Source: Candidatus Vicinibacter affinis (GTDB lineage Bacteria; Bacteroidota; Bacteroidia; Chitinophagales; Saprospiraceae). From it: 64,000 bases of DNA. The DNA lies in NCBI GenBank assembly GCA_016714365.1, contig JADJNH010000005.1, forward strand, positions 2,642,501-2,706,500, given 5' to 3'. A model generated the notes under the pieces. That model had not been told where the DNA came from. It saw only the letters and a list, made by a program, of their open reading frames with translations, and did no database searches. Both the position numbers and the translations under genes were made by a program. Shown piece after piece: positions 19,762-29,063 of the stretch; position 1 is the first letter of the stretch, and every line of letters begins with the position of its first letter.

Positions 19762-20252
19762 ACACTAACGGTTCAATCGTATATCTTCTTCTTGGCACTA
19801 ATCTAGGGAAGAGGAAATATCAATTAGATAAGGCTAAAGGATTTATTGAAAATTTGATTGGAAAAATCCAGTCAGAATCCTCGCTTTATGAGACCCAACC
19901 TTGGGAAAATCCTGATCAATCGAGTTTTTTAAATCAGGCTATCGCAATTAAAACTCAATTGACACCGGATCAGATGTTACAAGAAATTCATAACATTGAG
20001 AAACAAATGGGTAGAGTCCGCAAGGAGAAAAACGAGCCTAGAATTATAGACATCGATATTTTATTATGGGGAAAGAATGTTATTAAAGGAATGGATTTAG
20101 AGATTCCTCATCCAAAATTGCATTTACGTAATTTCGTACTTGTCCCCTTAATGGAAATTGCCGGTAACGAAATACACCCAATATTTAAAAAAAGCATTGA
20201 GGAACTTTATGAAGAATGTGAAGACCCTCTGGAAGTTTATACGATAAATTGA
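19743..20252 (+). CDS. folK: 2-amino-4-hydroxy-6-hydroxymethyldihydropteridine pyrophosphokinase
   Basis: HPPK, 169 residues, transfers pyrophosphate from ATP to the hydroxymethyl pterin in folate synthesis. Signatures are LLLGTNLGKRKYQLDKA at the start, YETQPW, and RIIDIDILLWG with IPHPKLHLRNFVLVPL. The start overlaps the M28 gene by 19 bases and the stop overlaps the next gene's ATG (TGATG), so it sits inside a tight transcription unit. Confidence 0.95.
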   Translation: MSAQPLNTNGSIVYLLLGTNLGKRKYQLDKAKGFIENLIGKIQSESSLYETQPWENPDQSSFLNQAIAIKTQLTPDQMLQEIHNIEKQMGRVRKEKNEPRIIDIDILLWGKNVIKGMDLEIPHPKLHLRNFVLVPLMEIAGNEIHPIFKKSIEELYEECEDPLEVYTIN

Positions 20253-20902
20253 TGAAGAAGAATATCCCTTATAACTATATCTGCATTGAAGGCAATATTG
20301 GAGCAGGAAAAACGACCTTAACTACAAAACTTGCTACTGATTTGAATAGCAACCTGATCTTGGAACAATTTGCAGAAAATCCGTTTCTTGAATACTTTTA
20401 TAAGGAGCCGGAACGTTATGCGCTTGCCGTTGAATTGTTTTTTCTGGCAGAAAGGCAAAAACAGCTTCAAGCGACCATAATGAATAAGGACTTGTTTACT
20501 GAATTCACGCTGGCAGATTATTCTTTGATAAAAAGTATGTTGTTTGCAAAACACAATCTAGCTCCGGATGAATTTGCCTTGTTCCAAAGAATATTTACAT
20601 CGTTGAGTCAACAAATACCTAAACCTGATTTAATACTTTACCTGCATCGCCCTCTTGAAAAAATTAAAACGCACATTATCCAGAGAGCCAGACCATATGA
20701 AATGAATATTTCGGACCAATATTTGGAGACTGTTCAAAATTCATACTTTGATTTCTTTAAGGCGCAAACCATTATTCCTGTTTTGGTGTTAGATGCAGAA
20801 CATTTTGATTTTATTAATAACCCTGTCCATTATGGAGAAATTAAGAACATCTTGACCAATAAATATAACCCTGGACTCCACCATATTAGAATAATGTTTT
20901 AA
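20252..20902 (+). CDS. Deoxynucleoside kinase (deoxyadenosine/deoxyguanosine kinase type)
   Basis: A 216-residue kinase that phosphorylates deoxynucleosides for salvage. It has the P-loop EGNIGAGKTT (K20), the early acidic motif EQFAENPFLEYFY, the DRS-equivalent region TEFTLADYSLIKS, and a C-terminal IIQRARPYE lid. This pattern matches the dNK family found with folK in many Bacteroidota. ATG at 20252 overlaps the folK stop and is chosen over a TTG one codon upstream. Confidence 0.9.
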   Translation: MKKNIPYNYICIEGNIGAGKTTLTTKLATDLNSNLILEQFAENPFLEYFYKEPERYALAVELFFLAERQKQLQATIMNKDLFTEFTLADYSLIKSMLFAKHNLAPDEFALFQRIFTSLSQQIPKPDLILYLHRPLEKIKTHIIQRARPYEMNISDQYLETVQNSYFDFFKAQTIIPVLVLDAEHFDFINNPVHYGEIKNILTNKYNPGLHHIRIMF

Positions 20903-20913
20903 AAAAATAAAAA

Positions 20914-22701
20914 ATGGGACAATTTTTAAAATTTGTTTTTGCATCTTGTTTAGGAACCATACTTGCAGGCCTGTTACTTTTTCTAATTCTCATAGGAATA
21001 GGAACCAGTATGGCTTCCAAAAGTATGGACGGAGAAGGAAGTGCCACCATTTCTGATCCTTCTGTATTGAAAATTAAAATACCTGATTTTCTTCCAGAAC
21101 AAACAAATAATGTTCAGTTTTCCGGATTCAGCTTCAAAGAGCAAAAAGTATTGGGCGTTCATGACATTGCCCAATGTATTATCAATGCTGCTGTAGATCC
21201 AAAAATCAAAGGAATTTACCTGATCAGTTCGAATTACGCACATGGTTATGCAACCTTGAAAATAATTAGGGATGCCTTGTTGAAATTTAAAGATTCAGGA
21301 AAATTTATCATGGCTTATGTAAATTTCACTGATCATAAAAACTATTTTATAAATTCTGTTGCTGACCAAATTTACATGCATCCGCTCGGATTTGTTGAGT
21401 TAAAAGGTTTTGGTGCTTCAATTCCATTTTATAAGGAGATGATGGAAAAGATCGGTTTGAAATTTAACATTTATTATGCCGGAGAATTCAAATCAGCTAC
21501 AGAGCCATTCAGACTTAGTAAAATGAGTCCCGAAAACAGACTTCAATTATCTGAATATTTGAATGGACAATTTGCCCTCTATACCGAACAAGTGGCGAAG
21601 AGCCGAAACCTTGAAAATGCCCATTTAAAAAATATTTTTGATCAATTTCTAGCCTCTTCCCCCATGAAGGCACTTGAGTATAAGTTGATTGATTCCATCG
21701 CCTATGAAATAGACGCGCAGAACAACTTACGATTTAAGCTTGGTCTTGATGCCGGAGCTAAAATTAATTTTGTCAACTTAAATGAATATTTTTTAGCCAA
21801 CGGAAAGTCAAAACAGGATTACAGTGCAAAAAATAAAATAGCAGTTGTTTTTGCTGAAGGAAATATAATTGATGGACCCGGTCAGGAAGGAGAAATTGGC
21901 AGAAAGTATGTCAAAATCATCAGAGATATCCGGGAAAATAAAAATGTTAAAGCTATAGTGCTTAGGGTAAATTCACCGGGAGGCTCAGCCATGATGTCTG
22001 ATGAAATCCTAAGGGAAATCGACTTAGCAAGGGCTGAAGGCAAACCTGTAGTAGTCAGTATGGGAGATTATGCTGCTTCAGGTGGATATTACATCGCATG
22101 CCACGCAGACAGTATTTTTGCAAGCCCTCATACATTAACCGGGTCCATCGGAGTATTCGCGATGATCCCAAATGTAAAAACAATGACAGACGAAAAGCTT
22201 GGTATTGATTTTGACACAATTGGGACTGGACCTATGGCCAGCAAATTTAATCTGACTCAAAATTGGGGAACTGAGGAAGCTAATATTATTCAAGAGAATA
22301 TTGACCACACTTACAAGACGTTTTTAAAAGTAGTTTCTTTAGGCAGGAACATGTCTACTGATCAAGTTAATGAGATTGCCAGAGGTAGAATCTGGTTAGG
22401 TTCAAAGGCTCTGCAAAATGGCTTAATCAGTAAAATTGGAGAATTAGACGACGCCATCAAATCCGCTGCTACTTTAGCCTCAATAGATCGTTATAGAATT
22501 ACAGAGTATCCTCAACAAAAAGATCCTGTCCAAAAGTTCATTGATCAAATCAAAGGTGATGAAGATGATATAAAATCCACGATGACAAAAAAGATTCTCA
22601 AAGAAAACCTTGGATCAGTTTATCCATATTATGAGGAGTGGTTAAACATCCAAAAAAATACCGGAGTTCAAATGAGGCTCCCTATTAAAATTCTCTATTG
22701 A
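20914..22701 (+). CDS. sppA: Signal peptide peptidase SppA, 67K type
   Basis: A 595-residue membrane protease that degrades leftover signal peptides. An N-terminal membrane anchor (about 5-30) precedes two SppA domains in tandem. The catalytic Lys is probably K193 (AGEFKSATEP) and the Ser is S389 (YAASGGYYIA); the 196-residue spacing is close to the ~200 of the E. coli enzyme. VNSPGGSAMMSDEI is another family block. It follows the dNK gene by 11 bases and converges with trxB. Confidence 0.94.
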   Translation: MGQFLKFVFASCLGTILAGLLLFLILIGIGTSMASKSMDGEGSATISDPSVLKIKIPDFLPEQTNNVQFSGFSFKEQKVLGVHDIAQCIINAAVDPKIKGIYLISSNYAHGYATLKIIRDALLKFKDSGKFIMAYVNFTDHKNYFINSVADQIYMHPLGFVELKGFGASIPFYKEMMEKIGLKFNIYYAGEFKSATEPFRLSKMSPENRLQLSEYLNGQFALYTEQVAKSRNLENAHLKNIFDQFLASSPMKALEYKLIDSIAYEIDAQNNLRFKLGLDAGAKINFVNLNEYFLANGKSKQDYSAKNKIAVVFAEGNIIDGPGQEGEIGRKYVKIIRDIRENKNVKAIVLRVNSPGGSAMMSDEILREIDLARAEGKPVVVSMGDYAASGGYYIACHADSIFASPHTLTGSIGVFAMIPNVKTMTDEKLGIDFDTIGTGPMASKFNLTQNWGTEEANIIQENIDHTYKTFLKVVSLGRNMSTDQVNEIARGRIWLGSKALQNGLISKIGELDDAIKSAATLASIDRYRITEYPQQKDPVQKFIDQIKGDEDDIKSTMTKKILKENLGSVYPYYEEWLNIQKNTGVQMRLPIKILY

Positions 22702-22739
22702 GTAAAATCTAAGAAGTATAAAACGATAAAATATTAAAC

Positions 22740-23672
22740 TTAAATAATCCCGTTTTCAGCCAAATACCTTTCTGCATCCAGAGCGGCCATACAACCGCTG
22801 CCAGCTGCTGTTACTGCCTGACGATATATTCTATCTTGTACATCTCCACTGGCAAAAACTCCTGGCACTTTAGTTTTACTGGTACCCGGAATGGTTTTAA
22901 TGTAACCTTGTTCATCCATATCCAGCCAATTTAGAAAAGGGTCAGAATTTGGCTTATGCCCTATAGCTACAAAAAAAGCTTTTATTGGAATTTCTGATAT
23001 TTGCTTGGTAACTGTATTAATAATTTTCATGCCGGTTACTTCCTCTTCCCCTAAAATATCCAATGTTTCTGTATTGTAATGGATCTGTATTGCTGGATTT
23101 GAGGCAACTCTTTCCTGCATAATTTTGGATGCCCTCATTTGATCTTTCCGCACCAGTAAATGTACCTTCGGGCAAAGCTTTGCCAAATAGCTGGCCTCTT
23201 CAGCAGCGGTATCTCCCCCTCCTACTACTGCAACTTCCAATCCTTTAAAAAAGAAACCATCACAGACCGCACATGCTGAAACTCCTTTATTCATAAGTTT
23301 TTGCTCGGCCGGCAATCCTAACCACTTGGCACTTGCTCCTGTAGAAATAATGATGGCATGAGCATGCAACACCTCTCCGGATTCTGTCCAGATTTTATGG
23401 ACAGGACCGCTAAAGTCCACTCCAGTAATCCTTTCATATCTAATATCCGTTTCAAATCTTTCAGCCTGATTCTTAAAGTCATCCATCATTTGCGGACCAT
23501 GCACCCCTTTAGGATATCCGGGATAATTTTCAACTTCTGTGGTTATCATGAGTTGCCCGCCTGGTTCACTACCTGTAAAAAGTACAGGATGCATATTAGC
23601 CCTTGCTGCATAAATGGCAGCTGTATAACCTGATGGCCCCGACCCAATTATAATACAATGATGAATGTTCAT
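22740..23672 (-). CDS. trxB: Thioredoxin reductase
   Basis: A 310-residue NADPH-dependent flavoprotein that reduces thioredoxin. It has the FAD motif IIGSGPSGYTAAIYAAR near the start, the redox pair C134-A-V-C137 in ACAVCDG, the NADPH motif VVGGGDTAAEEA, and the C-terminal FAD motif FASGDVQDRIYRQAVTAAG. ATG at 23672 is chosen because the FAD-binding strand begins there; nine further codons upstream are open but lack sense as coding sequence. aroK lies upstream on the same strand. Confidence 0.96.
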   Translation of the reverse strand: MNIHHCIIIGSGPSGYTAAIYAARANMHPVLFTGSEPGGQLMITTEVENYPGYPKGVHGPQMMDDFKNQAERFETDIRYERITGVDFSGPVHKIWTESGEVLHAHAIIISTGASAKWLGLPAEQKLMNKGVSACAVCDGFFFKGLEVAVVGGGDTAAEEASYLAKLCPKVHLLVRKDQMRASKIMQERVASNPAIQIHYNTETLDILGEEEVTGMKIINTVTKQISEIPIKAFFVAIGHKPNSDPFLNWLDMDEQGYIKTIPGTSKTKVPGVFASGDVQDRIYRQAVTAAGSGCMAALDAERYLAENGII

Positions 23673-23701
23673 TTTTGAAACTTTAATTGATAATAGCAAA
23701 A

Positions 23702-24214
23702 TTAGCCTTCTAATAAGAATATCCGTCCTAAAATGTTCACCAATTGTTCAGTTTTCTGTCCAGCATCCAATTTTAACTCTGCTTGATTGTAGAAAAATTG
23801 CCTTGTATTTAAGATGTATTTTATGGCATCTTCTTTATGTATATCATTCTTAAACAAAGGTTTATCTAATTCAGCAATGCGGCTCAGAAGTAGATGGTAA
23901 TCAGCTTTAAGATAAACTGTACTGCATTGTTTCAATTGGTGCATATGATCAAAAAAAAATGGCAATCCTCCTCCAGTTGCAACCACCCCCGGATTACAGT
24001 TTAGAACATTAAACAAAACTTTTCGCTCCATAACCCTAAATTCGAATTCACCATAATTTTTCCATATATTATTGATATCAAGTTCATAAGCTGATTCAAT
24101 TAACTGGTCGGTATCGTAACAATTCAAATTAAATGTATCAGCCAAGGCTCTTGCCAGGGTAGATTTACCAGCACCGGACATTCCAATCAGAACAATGTGT
24201 TTATTTAAAGTCAT
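23702..24214 (-). CDS. aroK: Shikimate kinase
   Basis: A 170-residue kinase for the fifth shikimate-pathway step. It has Walker A GMSGAGKST (11-19), the shikimate-binding DTDQLIE, FRVMER, and ATGGGLPF. The ATG at 24214 is about 35 bases from the divergent DUF1573 gene start, so the two promoters share this short gap. trxB begins 29 bases after its stop. Confidence 0.94.
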   Translation of the reverse strand: MTLNKHIVLIGMSGAGKSTLARALADTFNLNCYDTDQLIESAYELDINNIWKNYGEFEFRVMERKVLFNVLNCNPGVVATGGGLPFFFDHMHQLKQCSTVYLKADYHLLLSRIAELDKPLFKNDIHKEDAIKYILNTRQFFYNQAELKLDAGQKTEQLVNILGRIFLLEG

Positions 24215-24250
24215 TTGCTTTTATCAATTGTAAATTGTTCATTAATTTGC

Positions 24251-24736
24251 ATGATGCGATTAGTCCTTGTATACATTGTATTCTCTTTAAGCCTTTATTC
24301 CTGCGAACCCAAAAATAGGGATTCCAAGGTTAAAAAAGAGGAGTATCTGGATCCTTATCTGGATGCCATTAGAATTTCTGCCACTGCAGATGCCCCACAT
24401 AGTAAGGATCGAATTGCTAAAATTGAATTTCTGGAAAAGGAATATGATTTCGGAACAATTACAGAAGGAGACAGTGTTTCCCATGACTTTTTCTTTGTCA
24501 ATAAAGGCAATGCGCGACTTCTGATCAATGATGTCAACTCTTCCTGTGGATGTACATTTCCAGCTTGGCCAAAAGGTTTTATCCGACCAGGTGACACCGG
24601 TAAGATCAATATTATTTTTGACAGCCATGACAAAGCAGGTTGGCAACTCAAAACCATTGCAGTGGTTGCAAACACACAACCCACTCAAAATGAAGTCACT
24701 ATAAGGTGTTTTGTTCAAAAAAATAAAAGAAAATGA
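24251..24736 (+). CDS. DUF1573 lipoprotein
   Basis: A 161-residue exported lipoprotein (SLYSC, Cys at about 18) with one DUF1573 domain, recognised by YDFGTITEGDSVSHDFFFVN and SSCGCTFPAWPKGFIRPGD. It is an Ig-like fold common in Bacteroidota envelopes, without known activity. ATG at 24251 (or 24254) begins the signal peptide; an upstream TTG extension would overlap aroK. Confidence 0.88.
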   Translation: MMRLVLVYIVFSLSLYSCEPKNRDSKVKKEEYLDPYLDAIRISATADAPHSKDRIAKIEFLEKEYDFGTITEGDSVSHDFFFVNKGNARLLINDVNSSCGCTFPAWPKGFIRPGDTGKINIIFDSHDKAGWQLKTIAVVANTQPTQNEVTIRCFVQKNKRK

Positions 24737-24756
24737 AACCAATTAATAAAAGCAAT

Positions 24757-24764
24757 TAGCTTTG
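24757..24764 (+). promoter_or_regulatory. candidate -7 box for yajC
   Basis: TAGCTTTG fits TAnnTTTG and lies 33 bases before the yajC ATG, in the gap after the DUF1573 gene. No convincing -33 element is visible. Confidence 0.4.
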
Positions 24765-24797
24765 CAAGTAAACATACAGCTATAAAAATATTTGAAT

Positions 24798-25088
24798 ATG
24801 GAAGGAATGATTATGCAGTTGCTGCCTTGGATTTTGATTTTTGGAATTATGTACCTTTTCTTTTTAAGACCGCAAATAAAAAAGCAAAAGGAACAAAACA
24901 ATTTTTCTGCAAACCTTAAGAAGGGTGATCAGGTTGCAACAGGAGCAGGAATGATAGGGAGAATAACGAAAATTGAAGATTTTGTTGTAGAGCTTCAGAT
25001 TGATTCAAAGTCCTTTATCAAAGTTCTAAAATCTTCTATCTCAAAGGAAGCAACTGAATCTTTAAAGGACAAAAATTATTTAGATTAA
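24798..25088 (+). CDS. yajC: Preprotein translocase accessory subunit YajC
   Basis: A 96-residue single-pass membrane protein of the SecDF-YajC complex. The membrane helix (PWILIFGIMYLFFLRPQ) is followed by the cytosolic beta domain with KKGDQVATGAGMIGRITKI, the YajC signature. ATG at 24798 is preferred to a TTG two codons earlier. Confidence 0.94.
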   Translation: MEGMIMQLLPWILIFGIMYLFFLRPQIKKQKEQNNFSANLKKGDQVATGAGMIGRITKIEDFVVELQIDSKSFIKVLKSSISKEATESLKDKNYLD

Positions 25089-25126
25089 ATTGAGTCACCA
25101 AGTAAGGTCGACTTTAGATTTATTCA

Positions 25127-25151
25127 TTCTTAACGCATTATTTATTAAGAA
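25127..25151. terminator. possible bidirectional terminator between yajC and the FecR-like gene
   Basis: Arms TTCTTAA (25127-25133) and TTAAGAA (25145-25151) flank an 11-base AT-rich loop, between two convergent genes. The stem is AT-only and weak. Confidence 0.25.
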
Positions 25152-25161
25152 CAAATAGGGG

Positions 25162-26091
25162 TTATTGCTGTAACCTTTTCTTCAGTTCTTCAAAGTAAAT
25201 TTTATCCAAGTATTCTGCTAATAACTTGTCTTTAGGTTGCTTGGCCTTTGACAATTTGGCATACTGGAAAGCATAATTTATTTGCTGATTTTCTTGCAAA
25301 TTACTCATAACCATCAAAGTACGTGGCAATGATTGCAACTTAAGTGTCTCTTTGCTCAAGGCATTGTCAATCTCACTGATTTTTAAATTAAAATCACCTT
25401 TTTTAGAAACGGTAAAACTTGATGAGTTTGACTTTATTACACTTTTATCCAACTGAATATTCCAAAAATACTTTTTGCCTGGCGTAAGATATTTTAATGG
25501 ACTTACAAGGGTATAATTTACTGAATTTACATAGCTCTGAAATACGAGCGCTTTTGAATCAAAATCATAAATCTGAAGAATAAAATTACAAGAATCACAA
25601 GAATGAGTCCATTTAAAATCTATATTATATAAATCAGCAGATAACAGACCTGACATTGGAAAATTCAATAGTGGTGCAGCGTCTTCTCCTCGGGAAAAAG
25701 CAAGTACGGTATTATTGTAATTTTCTTTAGACTCGGATGAAGTGTGGGTTGTAAAAAAAGAAAGGAAATAATCTCCCAACCGACTGAAGATGGAGCTCTC
25801 AGGAAGGGCCACAAACTTTAACGAATTTACTAAATAAGTCCCCTGTGCTGAAATCTCACAAACTTCACCACTGGATTTAAGAAGTTTAACTTTTGCATTT
25901 TGAGCCAAAATCAGTTTTTGATCCAGAAATACGGGTCCATGAACCAGCATTTTGGCTAAATTTGAATTTTCGGATTGCTTACATACTTTGACATTACCCT
26001 GAATATACACGGCAGCAAGTTCCTGACCTTTGACAAAACTAACCGAATAGATAAAACTTACAAGTAAAACAATTACAACTCTGAGTGACAT
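25162..26091 (-). CDS. Exported FecR-like protein, last gene of the CHASE2/sigma operon
   Basis: A 309-residue exported protein (signal peptide about 1-22, ending VKG-QE). Residues about 25-95 read like a FecR domain: VYIQGNVKVC, a VHGPVFLDQKLILAQNAKVK turn pattern and a short strand repeat. An Ig-like region follows (about 140-230; LLNFPMSGLLSADLYNIDFKW) and a helical C-terminus that may be a half TPR. No membrane anchor is seen. It lies 117 bases downstream of the CHASE2 gene. The FecR assignment is from pattern only; a plain beta-sandwich protein is the alternative. Confidence 0.6.
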   Translation of the reverse strand: MSLRVVIVLLVSFIYSVSFVKGQELAAVYIQGNVKVCKQSENSNLAKMLVHGPVFLDQKLILAQNAKVKLLKSSGEVCEISAQGTYLVNSLKFVALPESSIFSRLGDYFLSFFTTHTSSESKENYNNTVLAFSRGEDAAPLLNFPMSGLLSADLYNIDFKWTHSCDSCNFILQIYDFDSKALVFQSYVNSVNYTLVSPLKYLTPGKKYFWNIQLDKSVIKSNSSSFTVSKKGDFNLKISEIDNALSKETLKLQSLPRTLMVMSNLQENQQINYAFQYAKLSKAKQPKDKLLAEYLDKIYFEELKKRLQQ

Positions 26092-26208
26092 AAATTTAGA
26101 TTTAATTGGACTATGTATTACAGTACCTAAAAACCCAATAGGTTATCAATAAATTAATAAGTCTATTACATTTTATGTAAAAAATATTCAAATTAACAAT
26201 TCACAACA

Positions 26209-27438
26209 TCAATATGTTGACAAAATTTTATTCACTCTATGCTTAAACCGATGTTGATAAAACTCAAACAATTCAAACGAAAGGATCACCGATGTAATAA
26301 TTAGAATAAACCCTAGTTTGATATTTAATCCGCACAAAAGTAAAATGCAGCAAGAATATAAAAAAACAAACTGTAAAATTTGAATAAGCCTGATAAAAGC
26401 CACTGTGAAAAAAAGTTTTTTCTCGACTACTTTTAAAAAAATATAGTAATTGATAAAAAATATAAAAAAGGAAAAAAGATACAACAACCACTCAGGCACA
26501 TCATCAATATAATCTTCATCCAGCAACATAGAAATAATATTGGCATGAATGATTACCCCAAACATATCCGGAATAGATCTTCCCGATGACCTTTCATTAA
26601 GAGGCGTATAATACCGATCTTTCATGGAAAGAGAGGCATCATGTTCACCACAAAAACCAACCAGCACAATTTTATCTTTAAAATAATTATCGTCATATGA
26701 ACTGGTATCATTAAGAAACTGATCAATGTTCACCAATGCGTAATGTGAATTTTGTCCACTGTTAATAGGATAAATCATGCCGGAGACTCCTGGCTGAACT
26801 CTTCTAAAATTTATCCACTCCTTGTCTACACCTCTGGCATTAAGACTGCTTAAAATATCAGGATTAAAAATCAATGCAATTTTTGTGGAAAAAGATGGTA
26901 CTAAATTGCCTTCCACATTATGAAATGGTTCAAAAGTGCGAACAGAAAATCCATCGTTTGTGGCAAGATTTACATAGGCTTGGTTATCACTCTTGGTAAA
27001 AAACGGGTGACTGTGCATTTCCATAGTCGATGGCTTATGCAACTTTGCTTCTTCAAAAGAGTATGCCAAAGTCAATTTCGGTGAACTTAAAATTGCATTT
27101 CTCAAAAGTGTATCAGCAGGAGTTGAATACAAGGTATCAAAAAGCAAATCAATACCAATCACCTTGGTTGATTTCCTGGAAAGGTAATTAATTGTCGTTG
27201 CGACTTTTCTTCTGTCAGTGATTCCTGAATTTATGATAAAGATTCTGCTGTCGAATAATTTTGGATCACTGTGATCCCTGAATTTTGAAAAAGAAACATC
27301 AATCAAATCCTGATGCTTTATTGCTTCACTAAAAGGATCTATAAATAATTGATTAACAGGAAGGTGGTGCAATAAAAACAGAAACAACACCGATATGATT
27401 GAAAAAATAAAACCGTGATAATACTTAAACTGATTCAA
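26209..27438 (-). CDS. CHASE2-domain membrane sensor without output domain
   Basis: A 409-residue membrane protein. One N-terminal helix (about 9-25) leads to an extracytoplasmic CHASE2 domain (about 30-310), marked by KVIGIDLLFDT, KDKIVLVGFCG and IPDMFGVIIHANIISMLL. Three closely spaced membrane helices follow (about 318-338, 344-368, 374-392) and the protein ends about 17 residues later. CHASE2 normally feeds a kinase, cyclase or phosphatase domain; none is fused here and none is encoded beside it. It may signal through its operon partners, the FecR-like protein and the sigma/anti-sigma pair. Confidence 0.85.
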   Translation of the reverse strand: MNQFKYYHGFIFSIISVLFLFLLHHLPVNQLFIDPFSEAIKHQDLIDVSFSKFRDHSDPKLFDSRIFIINSGITDRRKVATTINYLSRKSTKVIGIDLLFDTLYSTPADTLLRNAILSSPKLTLAYSFEEAKLHKPSTMEMHSHPFFTKSDNQAYVNLATNDGFSVRTFEPFHNVEGNLVPSFSTKIALIFNPDILSSLNARGVDKEWINFRRVQPGVSGMIYPINSGQNSHYALVNIDQFLNDTSSYDDNYFKDKIVLVGFCGEHDASLSMKDRYYTPLNERSSGRSIPDMFGVIIHANIISMLLDEDYIDDVPEWLLYLFSFFIFFINYYIFLKVVEKKLFFTVAFIRLIQILQFVFLYSCCILLLCGLNIKLGFILIITSVILSFELFEFYQHRFKHRVNKILSTY

Positions 27439-27481
27439 AAATAAATAACTTAAATTAACAATAAAATGAAATTCAAAAAAA

Positions 27482-29056
27482 TTAATATTGCCTCGCAGTA
27501 ATTTTCTCCACTATATTCCCTTTTCTATCTAGCAAATATACAAATTCCGTTTGCTTACAATGCAAATAATTTCCACTGGGGGTTTGGGCATAAAAAGTAT
27601 TGCTGTTTCCAATTACCTGATTTAAAACTGGCAAATAATTTAGATTTTCCAAAGAGGATTCAAAATGTCTTTGAATCGAAAAAACAGGTCCTATAGGCGC
27701 TTGAAATTGATATCTAATCAAATGACCATCAACACGATACAAAAATTTAAAACCACCATTCCGATCATCTAACACACATGCTCTAACATCGGATTCATAT
27801 AAGCTCAAAATAACATCATCTACTTTTGATCTCGGCTCTTTAAGTAAGCAAGGTTCAGAACTTAAAGGACCCGGCAAGCAATTATTGAAAATATTTATAT
27901 TGTGGTAAGCCATATGCTTTAGTAATAAAACAGGTGATTTTATTACTGATTTAAAGTAAGTTAAACAACTACTCTGTTGCTGCAATGCAAAGCTAATTCC
28001 CACTGCCATTTTTAATTTCATCAATTTATCAGGCAATAAACTTCTATTGGTTTTTAAAAACTGATTATAAAATGAAACAGCCTTCAGATAATTTCCTTCA
28101 AGATTGAGCGCACAAATTAAATTTATCGCGGCAGTAGAATATTCAGGATTAAGTTCCAATGATTTCTCAAATAATTGAACCGCCTGAACAATGTGCCTTT
28201 TTCTAATGATCCTGTCTTCTTCCGAAATAGGTCCTCTGGCTCTTTTGATTTTAGTTAGATTAGAGTTTAAGTCCAATTCGAATGGATATGCATAGTAATC
28301 CTTTTCTTCATCATGCAATTCAAAAGCCAAATACAAACTCACCAATCCAAGATTATTGTAAATTTCAGCTCCCTGATACTTTTTCAAAATATACCGATAG
28401 CACAAATCAGCTAATTTATATTCAGCCTGAATGATCAAAATATTGGCGCATTCAAATAATTGATATAATTCATTTGCCATTTCCAAAACTGAATCCGAAC
28501 TATTAATTCGCTCAGATTTAGGAGGATAATTGGCAAGAATTTCATCCTTTAACTTATACTGATCGTATATAGAATTAATTAAATTTTTTAAAACTTTTGA
28601 AGGATTATAGCCTGCCAAATAACAAATAAATGCCCCCTGAAGGTCAGCTTCTTTCTCCTCATGAAATTTAGATTTACCCATGTTATTTGTCATTAAGAAA
28701 TTAGAAGCATCATTGCTGAATTTTACATGCTTCTGAATGGCATGACTTAATTCATGCGAAATAACGAACGCCAAAGCATTCAATGAATCCTTGTTAAATT
28801 CTATGCAAATATCATAGAGCTTTTCTTCAATCCTGATAAGATTTTGACCAGGAACATAAACAGCTCCAATGCTGGAGCCTTTTACCAGAGCTATTTTTGG
28901 CTTGTGGATTTGAGGAATCGAAGCAGCACGGTATAAATTCGACAGAACCTTCTCGACAGTTCTCAATTTATAATTTTTGTGCCCGGCCTGGACCTGACTA
29001 TTAAATAAGATGACCAGAAAAAATACAATAAAGAAATTTTTAAGAAAAGACAACAT
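27482..29056 (-). CDS. Exported M48-like metalloprotease with TPR region
   Basis: A 524-residue exported protein (signal peptide about 1-24). The zinc-protease core has H101-E-x-x-H105 (SHELSH) and the third ligand in an ExxxD motif (E134 to D138, HEEKEADLQG), the gluzincin layout of the M48/BepA group. Helical repeats typical of TPRs follow (about 195-350; YNNLGLVSLYLAFEL, AVQLFEKSLELNPEYS). The rest is unassigned. BepA-like proteins work in envelope quality control, a possible role here. A paralogue with the same order of motifs begins at 62451. Confidence 0.83.
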   Translation of the reverse strand: MLSFLKNFFIVFFLVILFNSQVQAGHKNYKLRTVEKVLSNLYRAASIPQIHKPKIALVKGSSIGAVYVPGQNLIRIEEKLYDICIEFNKDSLNALAFVISHELSHAIQKHVKFSNDASNFLMTNNMGKSKFHEEKEADLQGAFICYLAGYNPSKVLKNLINSIYDQYKLKDEILANYPPKSERINSSDSVLEMANELYQLFECANILIIQAEYKLADLCYRYILKKYQGAEIYNNLGLVSLYLAFELHDEEKDYYAYPFELDLNSNLTKIKRARGPISEEDRIIRKRHIVQAVQLFEKSLELNPEYSTAAINLICALNLEGNYLKAVSFYNQFLKTNRSLLPDKLMKLKMAVGISFALQQQSSCLTYFKSVIKSPVLLLKHMAYHNINIFNNCLPGPLSSEPCLLKEPRSKVDDVILSLYESDVRACVLDDRNGGFKFLYRVDGHLIRYQFQAPIGPVFSIQRHFESSLENLNYLPVLNQVIGNSNTFYAQTPSGNYLHCKQTEFVYLLDRKGNIVEKITARQY

Positions 29057-29063
29057 TCAGAAA

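Noticed and set aside
24287..24742. Minus-strand frames opposite the DUF1573 gene
   Set aside because: The plus strand codes for a clear lipoprotein with DUF1573 motifs.
26166..26180. Palindrome TTACAT-TTT-ATGTAA between the CHASE2 and FecR-like genes
   Set aside because: Short and AT-only, with the T run on the wrong side for a minus-strand terminator; chance occurrence is likely in this composition.
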